Source: a virus
IMG/VR virus record: IMGVR_UViG_3300030109_002410
Span: 1-32,335 of that record
Strand: one strand, 5' to 3'
Length of the DNA: 32,335 bases
Numbering within the stretch: position 1 is the first letter of the stretch; every line of letters begins with the position of its first letter. Below, piece after piece: positions 8,660 through 18,107 of this stretch. A model generated the notes under the pieces. That model saw only the letters and a list, made by a program, of their open reading frames with translations. It was not told the origin of the DNA and did not search any database. Made by a program: the position numbers and the translations under genes.

Positions 8660-8677
8660 AAGATATTATGTATAGTT
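8660..8677 (+). promoter_or_regulatory. candidate phage promoter or operator motif AAGATATTATGTATAGTT
   Basis: Lies in the only real gap of the late block, just ahead of the internal virion genes. The core AGATATTATGTATA recurs at 30058-30071 (plus, before the small terminase) and at 27182-27195 (minus, in the non-coding control region). TATAGT could serve as a -10 box, but no matching -35 is seen. Confidence 0.35.
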
Positions 8678-8699
8678 TAGTATATTTAAAGGAGAAATT

Positions 8700-9857
8700 A
8701 TGAACACATTACTAGGACACGCACTTAAACCAACGCCTTATGCAAATGGTGGAAAAGTTTCTCCAGCAATGGCTGCCCTAAGAAGATTAAAAAGTAAACG
8801 AGAAGCTGCAACTTATGCACAACAACAACTTGATGCCGCAAATGAAAAAGCGGGTAAGTCTACTTTTCTTGGTTCACTTGGAGGATTGGCTGGTGGATTA
8901 GGTATTCCAGCTTTAGCTGGTGCTTTAGGTTTTACTCCAGTAGGTTTACCTTTAGCTGTATTAGCGGGTTTAGGAACTGCGGGTGGTGCTTACCTAGGAA
9001 AGAAAAAAGGTTACGGTAAAGACGTTGACATTGATGAAGATGTAAGATATGGGGGAAGCGAGTTTCTTGGAGAGGGAGGTCTTGATAGACAGGTAGTAGC
9101 ACAAGATGCGTTTACCGATGCTTTTGGTAGAGATTCTGTAATATCTGGTGTAAAGGCTGGATTAACAGCCGGGTTAGATAAAACTGGGGGTATGTATGGA
9201 AGTGCTGGAAAGTTTGGACAAAAATTAACTGGAGCTGGTCTTGGCTCTTCAACTGGAGCTGCACTAATACCTTCTTATACTCAATCTTTTGCTATGGATA
9301 CTGGATTAGACACCGCTGGTGTAGCTGGAGAAGGAGCTTTAAGTGGAACAGGTTCAGTATTAGATATGGGTGGATATGGAGATTTAAGTTCTAGTATTAC
9401 GCAACCAAAGTCTGGATTTGACCCCTCAACCACATTTGGTAATTTAACTGGTAGAGAGGCACCATTAGTAACAGAATTATCTGATTACGGTTCAGTAGAA
9501 GAGGCTTTGCAGTCTCCTTTGTTTGATTCATTAGAAGAACAAGCTCTAGCTACGGCTCCAGTAGACGCTTATTCAAGTGGATTGGAACCCGGTTTTACGA
9601 AAGCAAATTTTGATGCGGATATATTACCAGATGCAGACGTTAGCGATTTTAATTTTGAAGATGAATTTAGTGAGGCTATTCTAAATCAACAGCGTTTATA
9701 TTATGACTCTCCAGAAGGGAGAAAAGAATTAGGGTTGCCACAAAAAGGTTATTTCCAAGATATTTTAAAACAAAGCAGAAACAGGGCTAAAGAACGATTG
9801 TTTCCTCAAGACTCTTTTAATATAAACAATCTTTTAGCTATGTTAGGTAATAATTAA
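8700..9857 (+). CDS. internal virion protein with glycine-rich hydrophobic segment
   Basis: 385 residues with an AAAGGAG site before the ATG. Residues about 54-105 form a Gly/Ala/Leu-rich hydrophobic stretch (FLGSLGGLAGGLGIPALAGAL...) like the glycine-zipper, membrane-inserting parts of ejected proteins. The remainder is low-complexity, Gly/Ser-rich and acidic (DADILPDADVSDFNFEDEF). It is first of four consecutive large genes whose order and character fit a podovirus internal core or DNA-ejection apparatus. The N-terminus shares a short YxxGG pattern with the next protein, which may be a packaging or docking signal (speculative). Confidence 0.6.
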   Translation: MNTLLGHALKPTPYANGGKVSPAMAALRRLKSKREAATYAQQQLDAANEKAGKSTFLGSLGGLAGGLGIPALAGALGFTPVGLPLAVLAGLGTAGGAYLGKKKGYGKDVDIDEDVRYGGSEFLGEGGLDRQVVAQDAFTDAFGRDSVISGVKAGLTAGLDKTGGMYGSAGKFGQKLTGAGLGSSTGAALIPSYTQSFAMDTGLDTAGVAGEGALSGTGSVLDMGGYGDLSSSITQPKSGFDPSTTFGNLTGREAPLVTELSDYGSVEEALQSPLFDSLEEQALATAPVDAYSSGLEPGFTKANFDADILPDADVSDFNFEDEFSEAILNQQRLYYDSPEGRKELGLPQKGYFQDILKQSRNRAKERLFPQDSFNINNLLAMLGNN

Positions 9858-9858
9858 A

Positions 9859-10680
9859 ATGCCAAATTTATTAGACTTAGTTTTAAAAAAATATGAACAC
9901 GGAGGCTATCACGCTGATAACAGTATAGACTTTGACCCATTCGCATATACGACACAAGCAGACACACTAGGTGATTTAGGAATAGAAATAAGAAGCGATG
10001 ATGCTCTTGCAGAAATATCTACTTTTGACCCAATGGCTCAAAACTTAGCTATTGAGGGATATAATTTAAGGCAAGAAGGTTTTAAACAAGCAAATGAAAC
10101 AGCACAAAGACAAGGTGCTCAATCTTTACAAGACCTAGCTACACCATCTACAAGTGCTGGTTCTTCTGGATTTGGAGGCACAGGAGATTCTTTAAGTCAA
10201 ATGACAAATATAAGAAAATCTTTAACTCGTGATTTTGCAGATACACAAAGAGAAATAGGGTTAAGAAAAGACCAATCTTATTTAGACTTACAACAAGATG
10301 TTTATAATATTAATCAAGCTTACCAAGATACACTAGCACAAGATGTAGCTCAGTTAGATGAGTCTGATTATGGTTATACTGGATATGGAAGTTCATATAC
10401 TCCCGAAGCGGGAGGCGAACCAACTAGCTCTGGAAGTTTTGCTGGTGAAATTGCTACAGGTGCAGATGGTAATAATTATGAGTGGAGAAATGGAGCTTGG
10501 GCTTATATAAGTGGAAGTGGTGGAGGAGAAGCTGGTAATACCGACTATGCAAATATTCCGAATACTTATTCTGGAAACAATATTACAGTAGGTGGTATTC
10601 CTTATTATTGGAACGCTAATTCACAATCATACGTTCAAGGTGAAGAAGACACACCCGGTGAAGACCAAGATAAAATATAG
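9859..10680 (+). CDS. internal virion protein, helical N-terminus and Gly/Ser-rich C-terminus
   Basis: 273 residues, starting one base after the previous stop. An N-terminal segment (MPNLLDLVLKKYEHGGYH) is followed by a helical Gln/Asp-rich middle (AQRQGAQSLQDLA; LTRDFADTQREIGLRKDQ) and a Gly/Ser/Tyr-rich, poorly structured C-terminal third with acidic end. Its place between two clear internal virion-type genes and its composition suggest an ejectosome subunit. No catalytic motif is visible. Confidence 0.6.
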   Translation: MPNLLDLVLKKYEHGGYHADNSIDFDPFAYTTQADTLGDLGIEIRSDDALAEISTFDPMAQNLAIEGYNLRQEGFKQANETAQRQGAQSLQDLATPSTSAGSSGFGGTGDSLSQMTNIRKSLTRDFADTQREIGLRKDQSYLDLQQDVYNINQAYQDTLAQDVAQLDESDYGYTGYGSSYTPEAGGEPTSSGSFAGEIATGADGNNYEWRNGAWAYISGSGGGEAGNTDYANIPNTYSGNNITVGGIPYYWNANSQSYVQGEEDTPGEDQDKI

Positions 10681-10690
10681 GATATATTAA

Positions 10691-12634
10691 ATGGCAAACG
10701 GAAGAGTAAAAAGTATATTAGATTCTGGTTATGATACAACCCTCGCTGATTTTTTAGATAAAATACCCCAGTATGTTTTACAACAGCAACAGTTAAATGA
10801 TGCTAAAGAAGAACGTGCAAAAGACAGGCAGTTTCAACAAACTCAATATCAAAACCAATTAGCACAACAAAGAAAAAATAATGAGTTTAGGCAATCTCAA
10901 GCTGATTATACAAAAACTCGTGATAATTTAAATCTTGTATTAGATACTGTTAATAAAGCACCCTTTAATCAAAGATACTCAACTTTTAAAAATTTAATTG
11001 CTAATAATCCAGATTATACTGATGTAGATATTAATAACCTTGAAAGTATGTATAAAAGCAATGATGAATTGTATAAAAATTATCAAAAAATAGATGATGA
11101 TTATGATAAAATTAACGAAATAACAACCCTTGGTCAATTTGAACAATACAATTCTATGGTTCAAATAAGAGATGATTTAAAAAACATACAAGGTTCTGTT
11201 TCTGATGCTAATTTAAAAACAACAATAGACAATCAAGTTAATAATATTACTAAACAGGTTAAATTTTTAGAGTCTAATTCCGGTAAAAATTATCCAGACG
11301 ACCAAATACCAGATAATTTAAAAAATGAATTAACTAATTTGCGAAGCAGACAACAATCAAATTACAATACTCTTGATAAAACAAAGTTTAAGTTACTTGA
11401 ATATTCTGAATATATTCCCCCTAGAATAAACCAAAAGGGAGAAGAAATATCAGAGGGTTTTAAGTTGTTGCCATTTCCCGGGAAAAAAAACCTAGAGACA
11501 TTTCAAGGAGAACTTGGTCTTAATACGTCATTAATTAATTTAGGTGCTCAAGATGCGGCAGAATGGGAAAAAGAATATCAAACGCTTATACGTCAATACG
11601 AAAATGAAAAAGATGAATATAATATCAGTACACAATCTTTAAATTCTTTTTATAACAGAAATAATCTTGTATATCCAGAGTTAAATGCAGATAAAATGGG
11701 CACATTAGAAGACCCAAAAGAAATTAGAAGTGCTGGGTCTGACCCTAGTGCGTATTCAGAACTGTCTCCTTATCCTAACTTTAAAGGGTTTCAACCCGGG
11801 TTTCAACCCGAAATATTAACTGATGATACAAGCGTAATTGAAGACGAAGATTTAGCTGTTGTTAATAAAAATCCAGAATTAGCTGAACAATTTTTAAGAC
11901 AAATTGAAACTGGTGAAGAAAAAGACGCTAAGGCTTTTAAAGATAACTTAGACATACAAAATAATTATGCTGATATAATAAGTCAGTTTAATGAGTTAGA
12001 TAACAATATAAATCCAGATGCGTTAATAGGTGCGGGTACAGAAAAAATAGCTGTAGACGATAGAGAAAGAGAGGTTATTGTAGATGAAGAATTTAATCCA
12101 GCTAATGATTTTGTTGAAGATGAAGAATTAGCAACCGCTCCTATTGCATTAAGCCCAGTAAGTGCCGGTACTCGTTCAGATATGGAAGGAGTAGTTCCAA
12201 GTCAATCTGAAAAAATTAGCACAGATGATTTATTTGCAGACCCACCCAAAAGCACAAAAGAAAATTATAATTTAAAAGATGTAACTGGAAAAAGAGGGCA
12301 ACTAACGCTTACTTCAAGATACGTACTAGAAAACCTTGGTAAAGATTTAAAATCTTTTGCTACATTAAAGGATGTTGCAAAACCTAATGTAAGAAAATCA
12401 GATACTTTTAATCAAAAACAAATAGATGATAGAATTAATTCTTTATCAGAAAAAATAAAATCTAAGATTGGTAATTATATAAGTCCGGAAACAGGTGAAT
12501 TTAAAAATGATAAATACAACACTCGTGTATATAAAAGTTTACAGGATAGGATATTTCCAGAGTTAAGCATAAAACAAATACAAGATTTAATTAAGCAATT
12601 TTCTACTGCAAAACTTAAAAATAAAAAATCGTAA
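10691..12634 (+). CDS. large internal virion protein, coiled-coil and Asn/Gln-rich
   Basis: 647 residues. A long N-terminal coiled coil (LQQQQLNDAKEERAKDRQFQ...) is followed by helical repeats (YDKINEITTLGQFEQYNS; RDDLKNIQGSVS) and an extended acidic, disordered-looking region, with a basic helical end (IKQIQDLIKQFSTAKLKNKKS). It resembles the gp15/IpB-type internal core proteins of T7-like phages by size, helix content and position, not by recognised motif. Inside the gene, bases 11786-11809 hold a perfect 12-bp tandem duplication (encoding GFQPGFQP). Confidence 0.6.
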   Translation: MANGRVKSILDSGYDTTLADFLDKIPQYVLQQQQLNDAKEERAKDRQFQQTQYQNQLAQQRKNNEFRQSQADYTKTRDNLNLVLDTVNKAPFNQRYSTFKNLIANNPDYTDVDINNLESMYKSNDELYKNYQKIDDDYDKINEITTLGQFEQYNSMVQIRDDLKNIQGSVSDANLKTTIDNQVNNITKQVKFLESNSGKNYPDDQIPDNLKNELTNLRSRQQSNYNTLDKTKFKLLEYSEYIPPRINQKGEEISEGFKLLPFPGKKNLETFQGELGLNTSLINLGAQDAAEWEKEYQTLIRQYENEKDEYNISTQSLNSFYNRNNLVYPELNADKMGTLEDPKEIRSAGSDPSAYSELSPYPNFKGFQPGFQPEILTDDTSVIEDEDLAVVNKNPELAEQFLRQIETGEEKDAKAFKDNLDIQNNYADIISQFNELDNNINPDALIGAGTEKIAVDDREREVIVDEEFNPANDFVEDEELATAPIALSPVSAGTRSDMEGVVPSQSEKISTDDLFADPPKSTKENYNLKDVTGKRGQLTLTSRYVLENLGKDLKSFATLKDVAKPNVRKSDTFNQKQIDDRINSLSEKIKSKIGNYISPETGEFKNDKYNTRVYKSLQDRIFPELSIKQIQDLIKQFSTAKLKNKKS

Positions 12635-12640
12635 TTATTA

Positions 12641-15600
12641 ATGCCAGAAGAATATGATATATATGGTGCTTATAACGAGCAACTAGATAACGCTGTTGCA
12701 AATCAAGATAGATACCAAGACCCTTACAGACAAGATGCTCTTCAATATTATAGCGACAAAACAAGTGGTCAATTTGAGACAGTAGACAAAACAGAGCAAT
12801 ACGAACCTCAAGCTAAAGAAGAGCTTACTAATACATTAAAAACTTCTAAAAAAGATAAAGACCTTTATGGTTTTATACCGGGAGATTGGCTTCCTAATTG
12901 GGTAAAGCAAGGTTATAATAACAGTATTGAAGGATTAACTTATAATATTGCAAAAGGTGAAAGTTTTTATGACCTAGGAGAGTATGCAAAAAATCCAGAA
13001 GATATACCAATTCTTGAAGACATTGGTTCTACTTTAATTTCTTTTATTACTCCTACCGATATAGCAGCATTAACCGCTGGTGGAGGTCTTGGAGGGTTAG
13101 CTTATAAACAAGGATTAAAAACCGCAGTAGGTAAAATTATTAAAGATGGTATAAGAGACAAAGTTGCTAAGTCCGCTATTAAGGAATCTGTTGAACAGGC
13201 GGTTGGAAAAAATGGTTTAAAAGCTACTCAAATTTTAATGAAAAATGGCGTAAGTAAACCTCTTGCAGAAAAAGTTATTCAAACTTCTATGAAGCGTGTT
13301 AACAATCAAGTATTAGAAAGTGGGTTTATGGGAGGTTCAACTCTTGGTTTTTATGGGGGTCTTCAATCCGCTCTTGGTCAAGAAGTGTCTACTGGTGATA
13401 TAAGCCTAACTCAAACATTGGCAGATGCAAGTAAAAGCTTTGTATTGGGTAGTGTAACTGCCGGTAGTGGCAAGGCATTTAACAATAAATTAATTAGTTC
13501 TTTAGGTAAACCAGAAACAGCCACGCAAAAACTTGCTTACAATATTGCTGGTAAGGCACTAGAAACTGCTCAGTTTGGAACATTAGCCCCCGCATTAGAA
13601 GGAGAAATGCCTACTGCAAAAGACTATGTCCATGCAGCCGGAACTATTGGAGGGCTTTGGGTACAAAAAGGAATTACAAAAAAAGCAAAAGAGTTGTCTG
13701 GTTTTGACAATCCATACGTTACAGCAAAAGAATATTCTAATGTATATGGTAAGAAAAAATTTGATTTAGAAAGTCAATCAGATATTTGGGTAAATAGTAA
13801 AGGTCAAGAAATTACCAATGTAAAATTTAAAAAGAAAAAAAATAACGAAGGAGTTGAGTCTTCTTATATTGAGGGAAATTTAAAAAAGAAAGACGGTAGT
13901 GTTTCTGAAACACAAACTACTATAGAGGGCGATGTTTTTGTTAAAGAAAAATACGCAAGGTCTACAAAGAGAAGAGATTTAGATAGCGTAAAGAAACTTG
14001 AAAATGTAAGACGACAAGAAGTATTTGGTAGAAAAAAGAAATTAAAAATATCAGACAAAAAATTTAGAGACTTAGTATCTGGCATTACAGGAAAAATAAT
14101 AGACCCTAAAAAAAATAAAACTGGGTATAGTACTCTTTCAAAAATTGAACAAATTAAATTTTTAGATGTAATGAGAAAAGAATCTTTAACAAAAAAGATT
14201 TTTACAGAATTTAAAAAAGAAGGAACTAGCGAGTTTATGATTCCTAAAAGAAGAATAAGCGAAGCTCTTACATTTGATTTATTAAAACAAGCTAAAAACA
14301 GAGTAAGAACTAAAATTGGACAAGAAAAAATTAATGATATTAACGCTTCTGATGCAAGAGGGGTTGCATTAACTGGAACTTATTTACAGCAACTTACAGA
14401 CATTGGATTATTTAAAGGTGGTATTTTTAATAAAATTTTTGGATTAAACAAAATTAAAACTAATAAAGGTCTTATAACTATAAGAAGTGAAAAACAAGCT
14501 AAGGCTTATGCCGAAGACCTAGGAAGAAGATTAGCTGACCCGAAAGCAAGAGGGCACGATGATGTTAAAAAAACAAGAAAGATTTTAGTTAACATATTTA
14601 ATGATGCACAAAAAGCTGGGGTTCCAGTAGCGGGTTTTAGAGAAGATTACTTTCCCAACCATATTAAACAAAAATACTTAGAAACTATGGGTCAAGATAT
14701 TTATAAAATGGATGCCATAGATGTTAAAATAACAGGTCAAAAGCTTTCAGAAAGTAAAGACTCTGTAAGAAGAGTTAATGAAATAGTAAATGGGAACACA
14801 ATTGTTAGTATAAAAAACACAACAAAACAAGCTTTAGAACATATAAGAGATGGATATTTAAAACAAGCTGAAACAAAAGGGGAATCTATAACAAAAGAAC
14901 AGGCATTAGCTAAAGCTTGGAATCAATTAAGAAATGATATTTATGGACAAACTTATACTACGGTTGGAAATTTAGAAAAATCTAGGAAAATAGAATTGCC
15001 AGATTTTATGTATGAAAGAGATGCTAGAATTGTTCTTGCCAAATACGCAACAGATGTTGCAAAAAGAATTGCTTATGTAGAAAAATTTGGTGCTAAAGGT
15101 GAAATAATGGACACCGCATTAAAAACATTAAAATCTTTAGGAGACTCAGCAGATAACGCAAAAACTAAAAATTTACTTTATCAAGAAAAAGCTTTATTAG
15201 AACAAATTTTTAGCTCTCATACTGGTTTAATAGAAGTTGACCCAACTAAAAATTGGGGAAATGCAAGGGCAAGAGAAGCTTTAAAAACCATTGTTGATTT
15301 TCAAGTAGGAACTAAAATTGGTCTTGGCTATGCAACCGTACCTAATATAACTCAAACATTAATATCTACAGCAGTAAAAGCGGGTTATTGGAACACGTTA
15401 AAAGGAACTCATAAATTAATTTTTGATAAAGATTTTAGAAGAGAAGTTCAAAAATCTGGTATAAGTACATTGTCTGTTTTTCAAATGGTTTCTGGATTAG
15501 AACCATCTAGTTCTATGATGGGTAAATTTGCAAACTTTACAACTAAGATTAGTGGATTCCAAGCAATGAACAAAGCTAATCAATATATTTCAGCGGCAGC

Positions 15601-16621
15601 TGGTAAATTATATGTTGAAGGCTTAATGAAAACTAGCCAAGGAAAAGACTTAATAGGTAGAACAGGTTTATCTTTTAATGCTAGAAAAAATTGGGCAAAT
15701 AAAAATCTACAAGAATTAGGAATTGCTCAAGGAACAAAAAAACTAACCGACCAACAAATGCTTGAAACAATGTACAGGTTTTCAAGAGACGCACAGCTAC
15801 AAAGGAATGTTTTAAACGACCCATTATTCTTTAATGACCCAAGATTTAGACCCTTTATTTTATTTAAAAGGTTTGGGTATAAGCAATTTAATTGGGTTAG
15901 AGAAAATGTTGGTAAAGACTTTGCTAGGGGAAACGCATTACCTCTGTTAAGATTAGGTGTTGGAGGTGCTTTAGGAGCACAATTTATAGTGTGGTCTAAA
16001 AAAGCTTTAAATAATTATTTATCAGATGAAATAGTGTATGATGAAAACAGATTGTTTATACCGGGTTTACCAGAGCAAACTATAATTCAAGAAGGCATTG
16101 TTAATACAGATATGTCTAAATATACTTGGTCAGATTTTCTTGACCACGTAGCCTCTGTTGGTGCGATGGGTTTTGTAGCCGATATAGCTGCATCAGAAAG
16201 CAAATTAAGAGCACTTGAGTTTTTAGTAAAACCAGCAATATATCAAGATACAATGAAAATTGTAGACGCTTTTACAAGAATGTATAAAGATTTAAATGAT
16301 TTTGGTGTCGGTGCTTATGCAAGAGCACCTAAGTATATTGCTCCTATATTTGGTACTGTTCCTAGAAGACTTGCAAAGCAACTTGAAACACCGGGTCAAC
16401 GTGAGACATACCAAAGATATAGAAAGGGTATTATTAAAGGTAGAATTTTAGATGCTTTAATTAATGGACAGCCAAAAGAGGCTGGTAAACTTATCAATGC
16501 TTGGAACTCATCTAATCAAGACAAGCCTATGACAGATACAGATATAAGTATAAATGCTGTGTACGATAGGCTTAGAAAAAAATATGAAAAACGATTAAGA
16601 GAAACAGGATTGAAGTTATAA
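12641..16621 (+). CDS. very large internal virion / DNA ejection protein
   Basis: 1326 residues, the largest gene in the window and the last of the late block. Residues about 120-160 and 230-260 are Gly/Ala-rich and hydrophobic (ISFITPTDIAALTAGGGLGG). The middle is Lys-rich and helical. A C-terminal region contains FRPFILFKRFGYKQFNWVRENV and a hydrophobic segment (LPLLRLGVGGALGAQFIVW), ending basic (RLRKKYEKRLRETGLKL). Length and position fit a T7 gp16-like ejection protein, but no lytic transglycosylase motif (such as an N-terminal Glu in an SLT fold) could be seen, so a murein-cutting role is not claimed. Confidence 0.6.
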   Translation: MPEEYDIYGAYNEQLDNAVANQDRYQDPYRQDALQYYSDKTSGQFETVDKTEQYEPQAKEELTNTLKTSKKDKDLYGFIPGDWLPNWVKQGYNNSIEGLTYNIAKGESFYDLGEYAKNPEDIPILEDIGSTLISFITPTDIAALTAGGGLGGLAYKQGLKTAVGKIIKDGIRDKVAKSAIKESVEQAVGKNGLKATQILMKNGVSKPLAEKVIQTSMKRVNNQVLESGFMGGSTLGFYGGLQSALGQEVSTGDISLTQTLADASKSFVLGSVTAGSGKAFNNKLISSLGKPETATQKLAYNIAGKALETAQFGTLAPALEGEMPTAKDYVHAAGTIGGLWVQKGITKKAKELSGFDNPYVTAKEYSNVYGKKKFDLESQSDIWVNSKGQEITNVKFKKKKNNEGVESSYIEGNLKKKDGSVSETQTTIEGDVFVKEKYARSTKRRDLDSVKKLENVRRQEVFGRKKKLKISDKKFRDLVSGITGKIIDPKKNKTGYSTLSKIEQIKFLDVMRKESLTKKIFTEFKKEGTSEFMIPKRRISEALTFDLLKQAKNRVRTKIGQEKINDINASDARGVALTGTYLQQLTDIGLFKGGIFNKIFGLNKIKTNKGLITIRSEKQAKAYAEDLGRRLADPKARGHDDVKKTRKILVNIFNDAQKAGVPVAGFREDYFPNHIKQKYLETMGQDIYKMDAIDVKITGQKLSESKDSVRRVNEIVNGNTIVSIKNTTKQALEHIRDGYLKQAETKGESITKEQALAKAWNQLRNDIYGQTYTTVGNLEKSRKIELPDFMYERDARIVLAKYATDVAKRIAYVEKFGAKGEIMDTALKTLKSLGDSADNAKTKNLLYQEKALLEQIFSSHTGLIEVDPTKNWGNARAREALKTIVDFQVGTKIGLGYATVPNITQTLISTAVKAGYWNTLKGTHKLIFDKDFRREVQKSGISTLSVFQMVSGLEPSSSMMGKFANFTTKISGFQAMNKANQYISAAAGKLYVEGLMKTSQGKDLIGRTGLSFNARKNWANKNLQELGIAQGTKKLTDQQMLETMYRFSRDAQLQRNVLNDPLFFNDPRFRPFILFKRFGYKQFNWVRENVGKDFARGNALPLLRLGVGGALGAQFIVWSKKALNNYLSDEIVYDENRLFIPGLPEQTIIQEGIVNTDMSKYTWSDFLDHVASVGAMGFVADIAASESKLRALEFLVKPAIYQDTMKIVDAFTRMYKDLNDFGVGAYARAPKYIAPIFGTVPRRLAKQLETPGQRETYQRYRKGIIKGRILDALINGQPKEAGKLINAWNSSNQDKPMTDTDISINAVYDRLRKKYEKRLRETGLKL

Positions 16622-16623
16622 AG

Positions 16624-16651
16624 ATAGGCTCTTTTCTTTTTCCTAGTCTAT
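16624..16651. terminator. weak hairpin between convergent gene blocks
   Basis: ATAGGCT (16624-16630) can pair with AGTCTAT (16645-16651) with one G-U pair and a 14-base loop. It lies in the short gap between the end of the rightward late block and the leftward early block, where a bidirectional terminator is expected. There is no convincing U-tract on either side. Confidence 0.25.
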
Positions 16652-16675
16652 ATAGCATTAAAAATATCCATTCCA

Positions 16676-16804
16676 TTATAATTTACGTTCTATTCTATCC
16701 AATCTAATAATAACAAAAACCCACAGCGATGACCACATTATCGTTTGAATAATTGTGTCAAATGCCTGTGTTTGTAATACTTCCATTATATAATACCAAG
16801 TCAT
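16676..16804 (-). CDS. 42-residue single-span membrane protein
   Basis: Protein MTWYYIMEVLQTQAFDTIIQ then TIMWSSLWVFVIIRLDRIERKL. A strong AAAGGAG lies six bases ahead of the ATG. One hydrophobic helix is followed by a charged tail. It starts two bases after the MazG-like gene stop and is the last gene of the leftward early operon. Function unknown; small terminal membrane proteins in phage early operons often act on the host membrane or exclusion, but that is only analogy. Confidence 0.7.
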   Translation of the reverse strand: MTWYYIMEVLQTQAFDTIIQTIMWSSLWVFVIIRLDRIERKL

Positions 16805-16806
16805 AA

Positions 16807-17154
16807 CTATCTCCTTTGTGGTCTATCGTCTTTATTTTTTACATCTTCGTGATGTAAGAAAGATAATAATAAAATTAAATAATTAATAATATCAGATACT
16901 CTTGATTCTAAACTTTCGTTACTAAAGGTCTGTCCTAATTTAAAAAAAGTCATTAGTGATTTAATATGTTTAAGTAAATAAACAGCTAGTATTTTTACAG
17001 GACTTAAACCCAACTCTTCCCCTATTCTCCTAAAATTTGTATGCACATCTAAATCTTGATTTCCTTCTGTATATTCAATTCTTTTTTTATCGCTTAAATC
17101 AAATGTTTTTTTAATAAACTCTTCTCTAAATAATTTATAATCTTCTGACTTCAC
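16807..17154 (-). CDS. MazG-like / Nmad1 (DUF1599)-type protein
   Basis: 115 residues, all helical. GTG start with AAGGAG six bases ahead. The sequence IEYTEGNQDLDVHTNFRRIGEELGLSP, then VYLLKHIKSL and ESLESRVSDIINYLILLLSF matches the pattern of a small phage family with a MazG/dUTPase-like helical fold (acidic Asp/Glu of the first helices, the NF motif, KH, and RxxDxxNY). Family members are thought to act on nucleoside triphosphates or modified nucleotides. Exact substrate cannot be read from sequence. It follows the replication-associated gene by ten bases. Confidence 0.6.
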   Translation of the reverse strand: MKSEDYKLFREEFIKKTFDLSDKKRIEYTEGNQDLDVHTNFRRIGEELGLSPVKILAVYLLKHIKSLMTFFKLGQTFSNESLESRVSDIINYLILLLSFLHHEDVKNKDDRPQRR

Positions 17155-17164
17155 TACACTCTCC

Positions 17165-17770
17165 TTATTGTTTTGGTGTTGGCGTGTACTCTACAGCACA
17201 GCAACTAGAACCACGTTTTAACGCCCAAGAATCTGATGGCATTTCTTTCTTACCACATCTACTGCAATATGCAATATAACCCATACCAGATTTCATCAAC
17301 TTAAACATCTCTTTTGCTTTTTTCTTTACACTCCATTCTTTATTGTTGTCTCTCCACTTAACAAGTCTTCTTGTTATCTCAAATGTTTTTTGCATTTCAA
17401 ATCTCATCTTCAAACCAGACTTATTTTTTTCTGTCCAATAATCAAAAAAATTATCTACTTGTTTAGGGGATATGTCTTTAACCCCCCAAGAGGCGGCAAG
17501 ACAATCGTTTTTAAAATCTGTTTTTCTATCCTGTATTGTTTTAATTACTTTCTTTACAGGTTTTTTATACTTAAAATAATTTGTTTTATTTATATCTGGG
17601 TGTAGTTTTGAATTCTCAATAACGTAATTAGCAGAAACATCAATCATCATATCTTCAAGTTTTTTTAAAAGCAACTTTAAATATACAGGACTATAACTTT
17701 TATCTTTTGTGTTTTCTTTTACACAAGTAATAGCATCGTCAATTGCAATTAAATTAAACTTATCCTTCAT
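17165..17770 (-). CDS. replication-associated protein (replisome-organiser type C-terminal motif), with zinc knuckle
   Basis: 201 residues from ATG 17770, which overlaps the end of the upstream zinc-ribbon gene by 11 bases; a longer open frame upstream is overlap and was not used. Residues about 100-140 (SPKQVDNFFDYWTEKNKSGL, KMRFEMQKTF, RRLVKW) match a motif I know from phage replication initiators and DnaT/replisome-organiser-like proteins (YWxxxNKSGxKMRFExxKTxxxxRRLxxW). A C-terminal Cys cluster (C159, C162, C180, C181) could bind zinc. It is the only gene here that looks dedicated to replication initiation and might recruit host helicase. This is inferred from motif alone. Confidence 0.5.
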   Translation of the reverse strand: MKDKFNLIAIDDAITCVKENTKDKSYSPVYLKLLLKKLEDMMIDVSANYVIENSKLHPDINKTNYFKYKKPVKKVIKTIQDRKTDFKNDCLAASWGVKDISPKQVDNFFDYWTEKNKSGLKMRFEMQKTFEITRRLVKWRDNNKEWSVKKKAKEMFKLMKSGMGYIAYCSRCGKKEMPSDSWALKRGSSCCAVEYTPTPKQ

Positions 17771-18107
17771 TTTCTTTACTTTTTTTATTATTGTAGTAAT
17801 ATTTACTTTTATTTTCTTTTCTATTGTAGTAATACTTTCCCTTTCTACCTGTTTCAATACCTTGACATATCTTACACGTAACCCTTGGTAATTTATACGT
17901 AGGTAAATGTCCGTAAGAATGAACAGAACCAGTATATCCAATTTCCCACACACGCTCACAACTTTCACAGTATTTTAATCTTTTTGATTCTTTGATATGC
18001 CCCATACTATTAAGACCCTTTCTCTTTTTAGCCTCATTAGTTTTATTTTCACGACCAGTATTTAAAACCCAACTAATTCCATTATTTATTTTTTTCACAA
18101 TAATCAC
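17760..18107 (-). CDS. zinc-ribbon protein (second of a tandem pair)
   Basis: Up to 115 residues from GTG 18107, inside the end of the previous gene; an internal ATG at 18005 with AAAGGG upstream would give 81 residues starting MGHIKESKRLKYCESC. Contains CESCERVWEIG ... YKLPRVTCKICQG, a CxxC-CxxC ribbon followed by a Lys/Asn/Tyr-rich basic tail (GRKGKYYYNRKENKSKYYYN). Similar to the gene just upstream (both have CxxCxRVWE, a Tyr-Pro loop and a second CxxC), so the two are probably tandem paralogues. Probably binds nucleic acid. Confidence 0.6.
   Translation of the reverse strand: MIIVKKINNGISWVLNTGRENKTNEAKKRKGLNSMGHIKESKRLKYCESCERVWEIGYTGSVHSYGHLPTYKLPRVTCKICQGIETGRKGKYYYNRKENKSKYYYNNKKSKENEG

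Noticed and set aside
8668-8703. 11-codon frame MYSLVYLKEKL overlapping the start of the 385-residue gene, a possible leader peptide
   Set aside because: Too short and without its own ribosome site; the DNA is better explained as a regulatory motif plus ribosome site.
16575-16679. Minus-strand frame MEWIFLMLYRLGKRKEPIFI... after the 42-residue gene
   Set aside because: Runs antisense through the end of the 1326-residue gene; only the TAATG start favours it.
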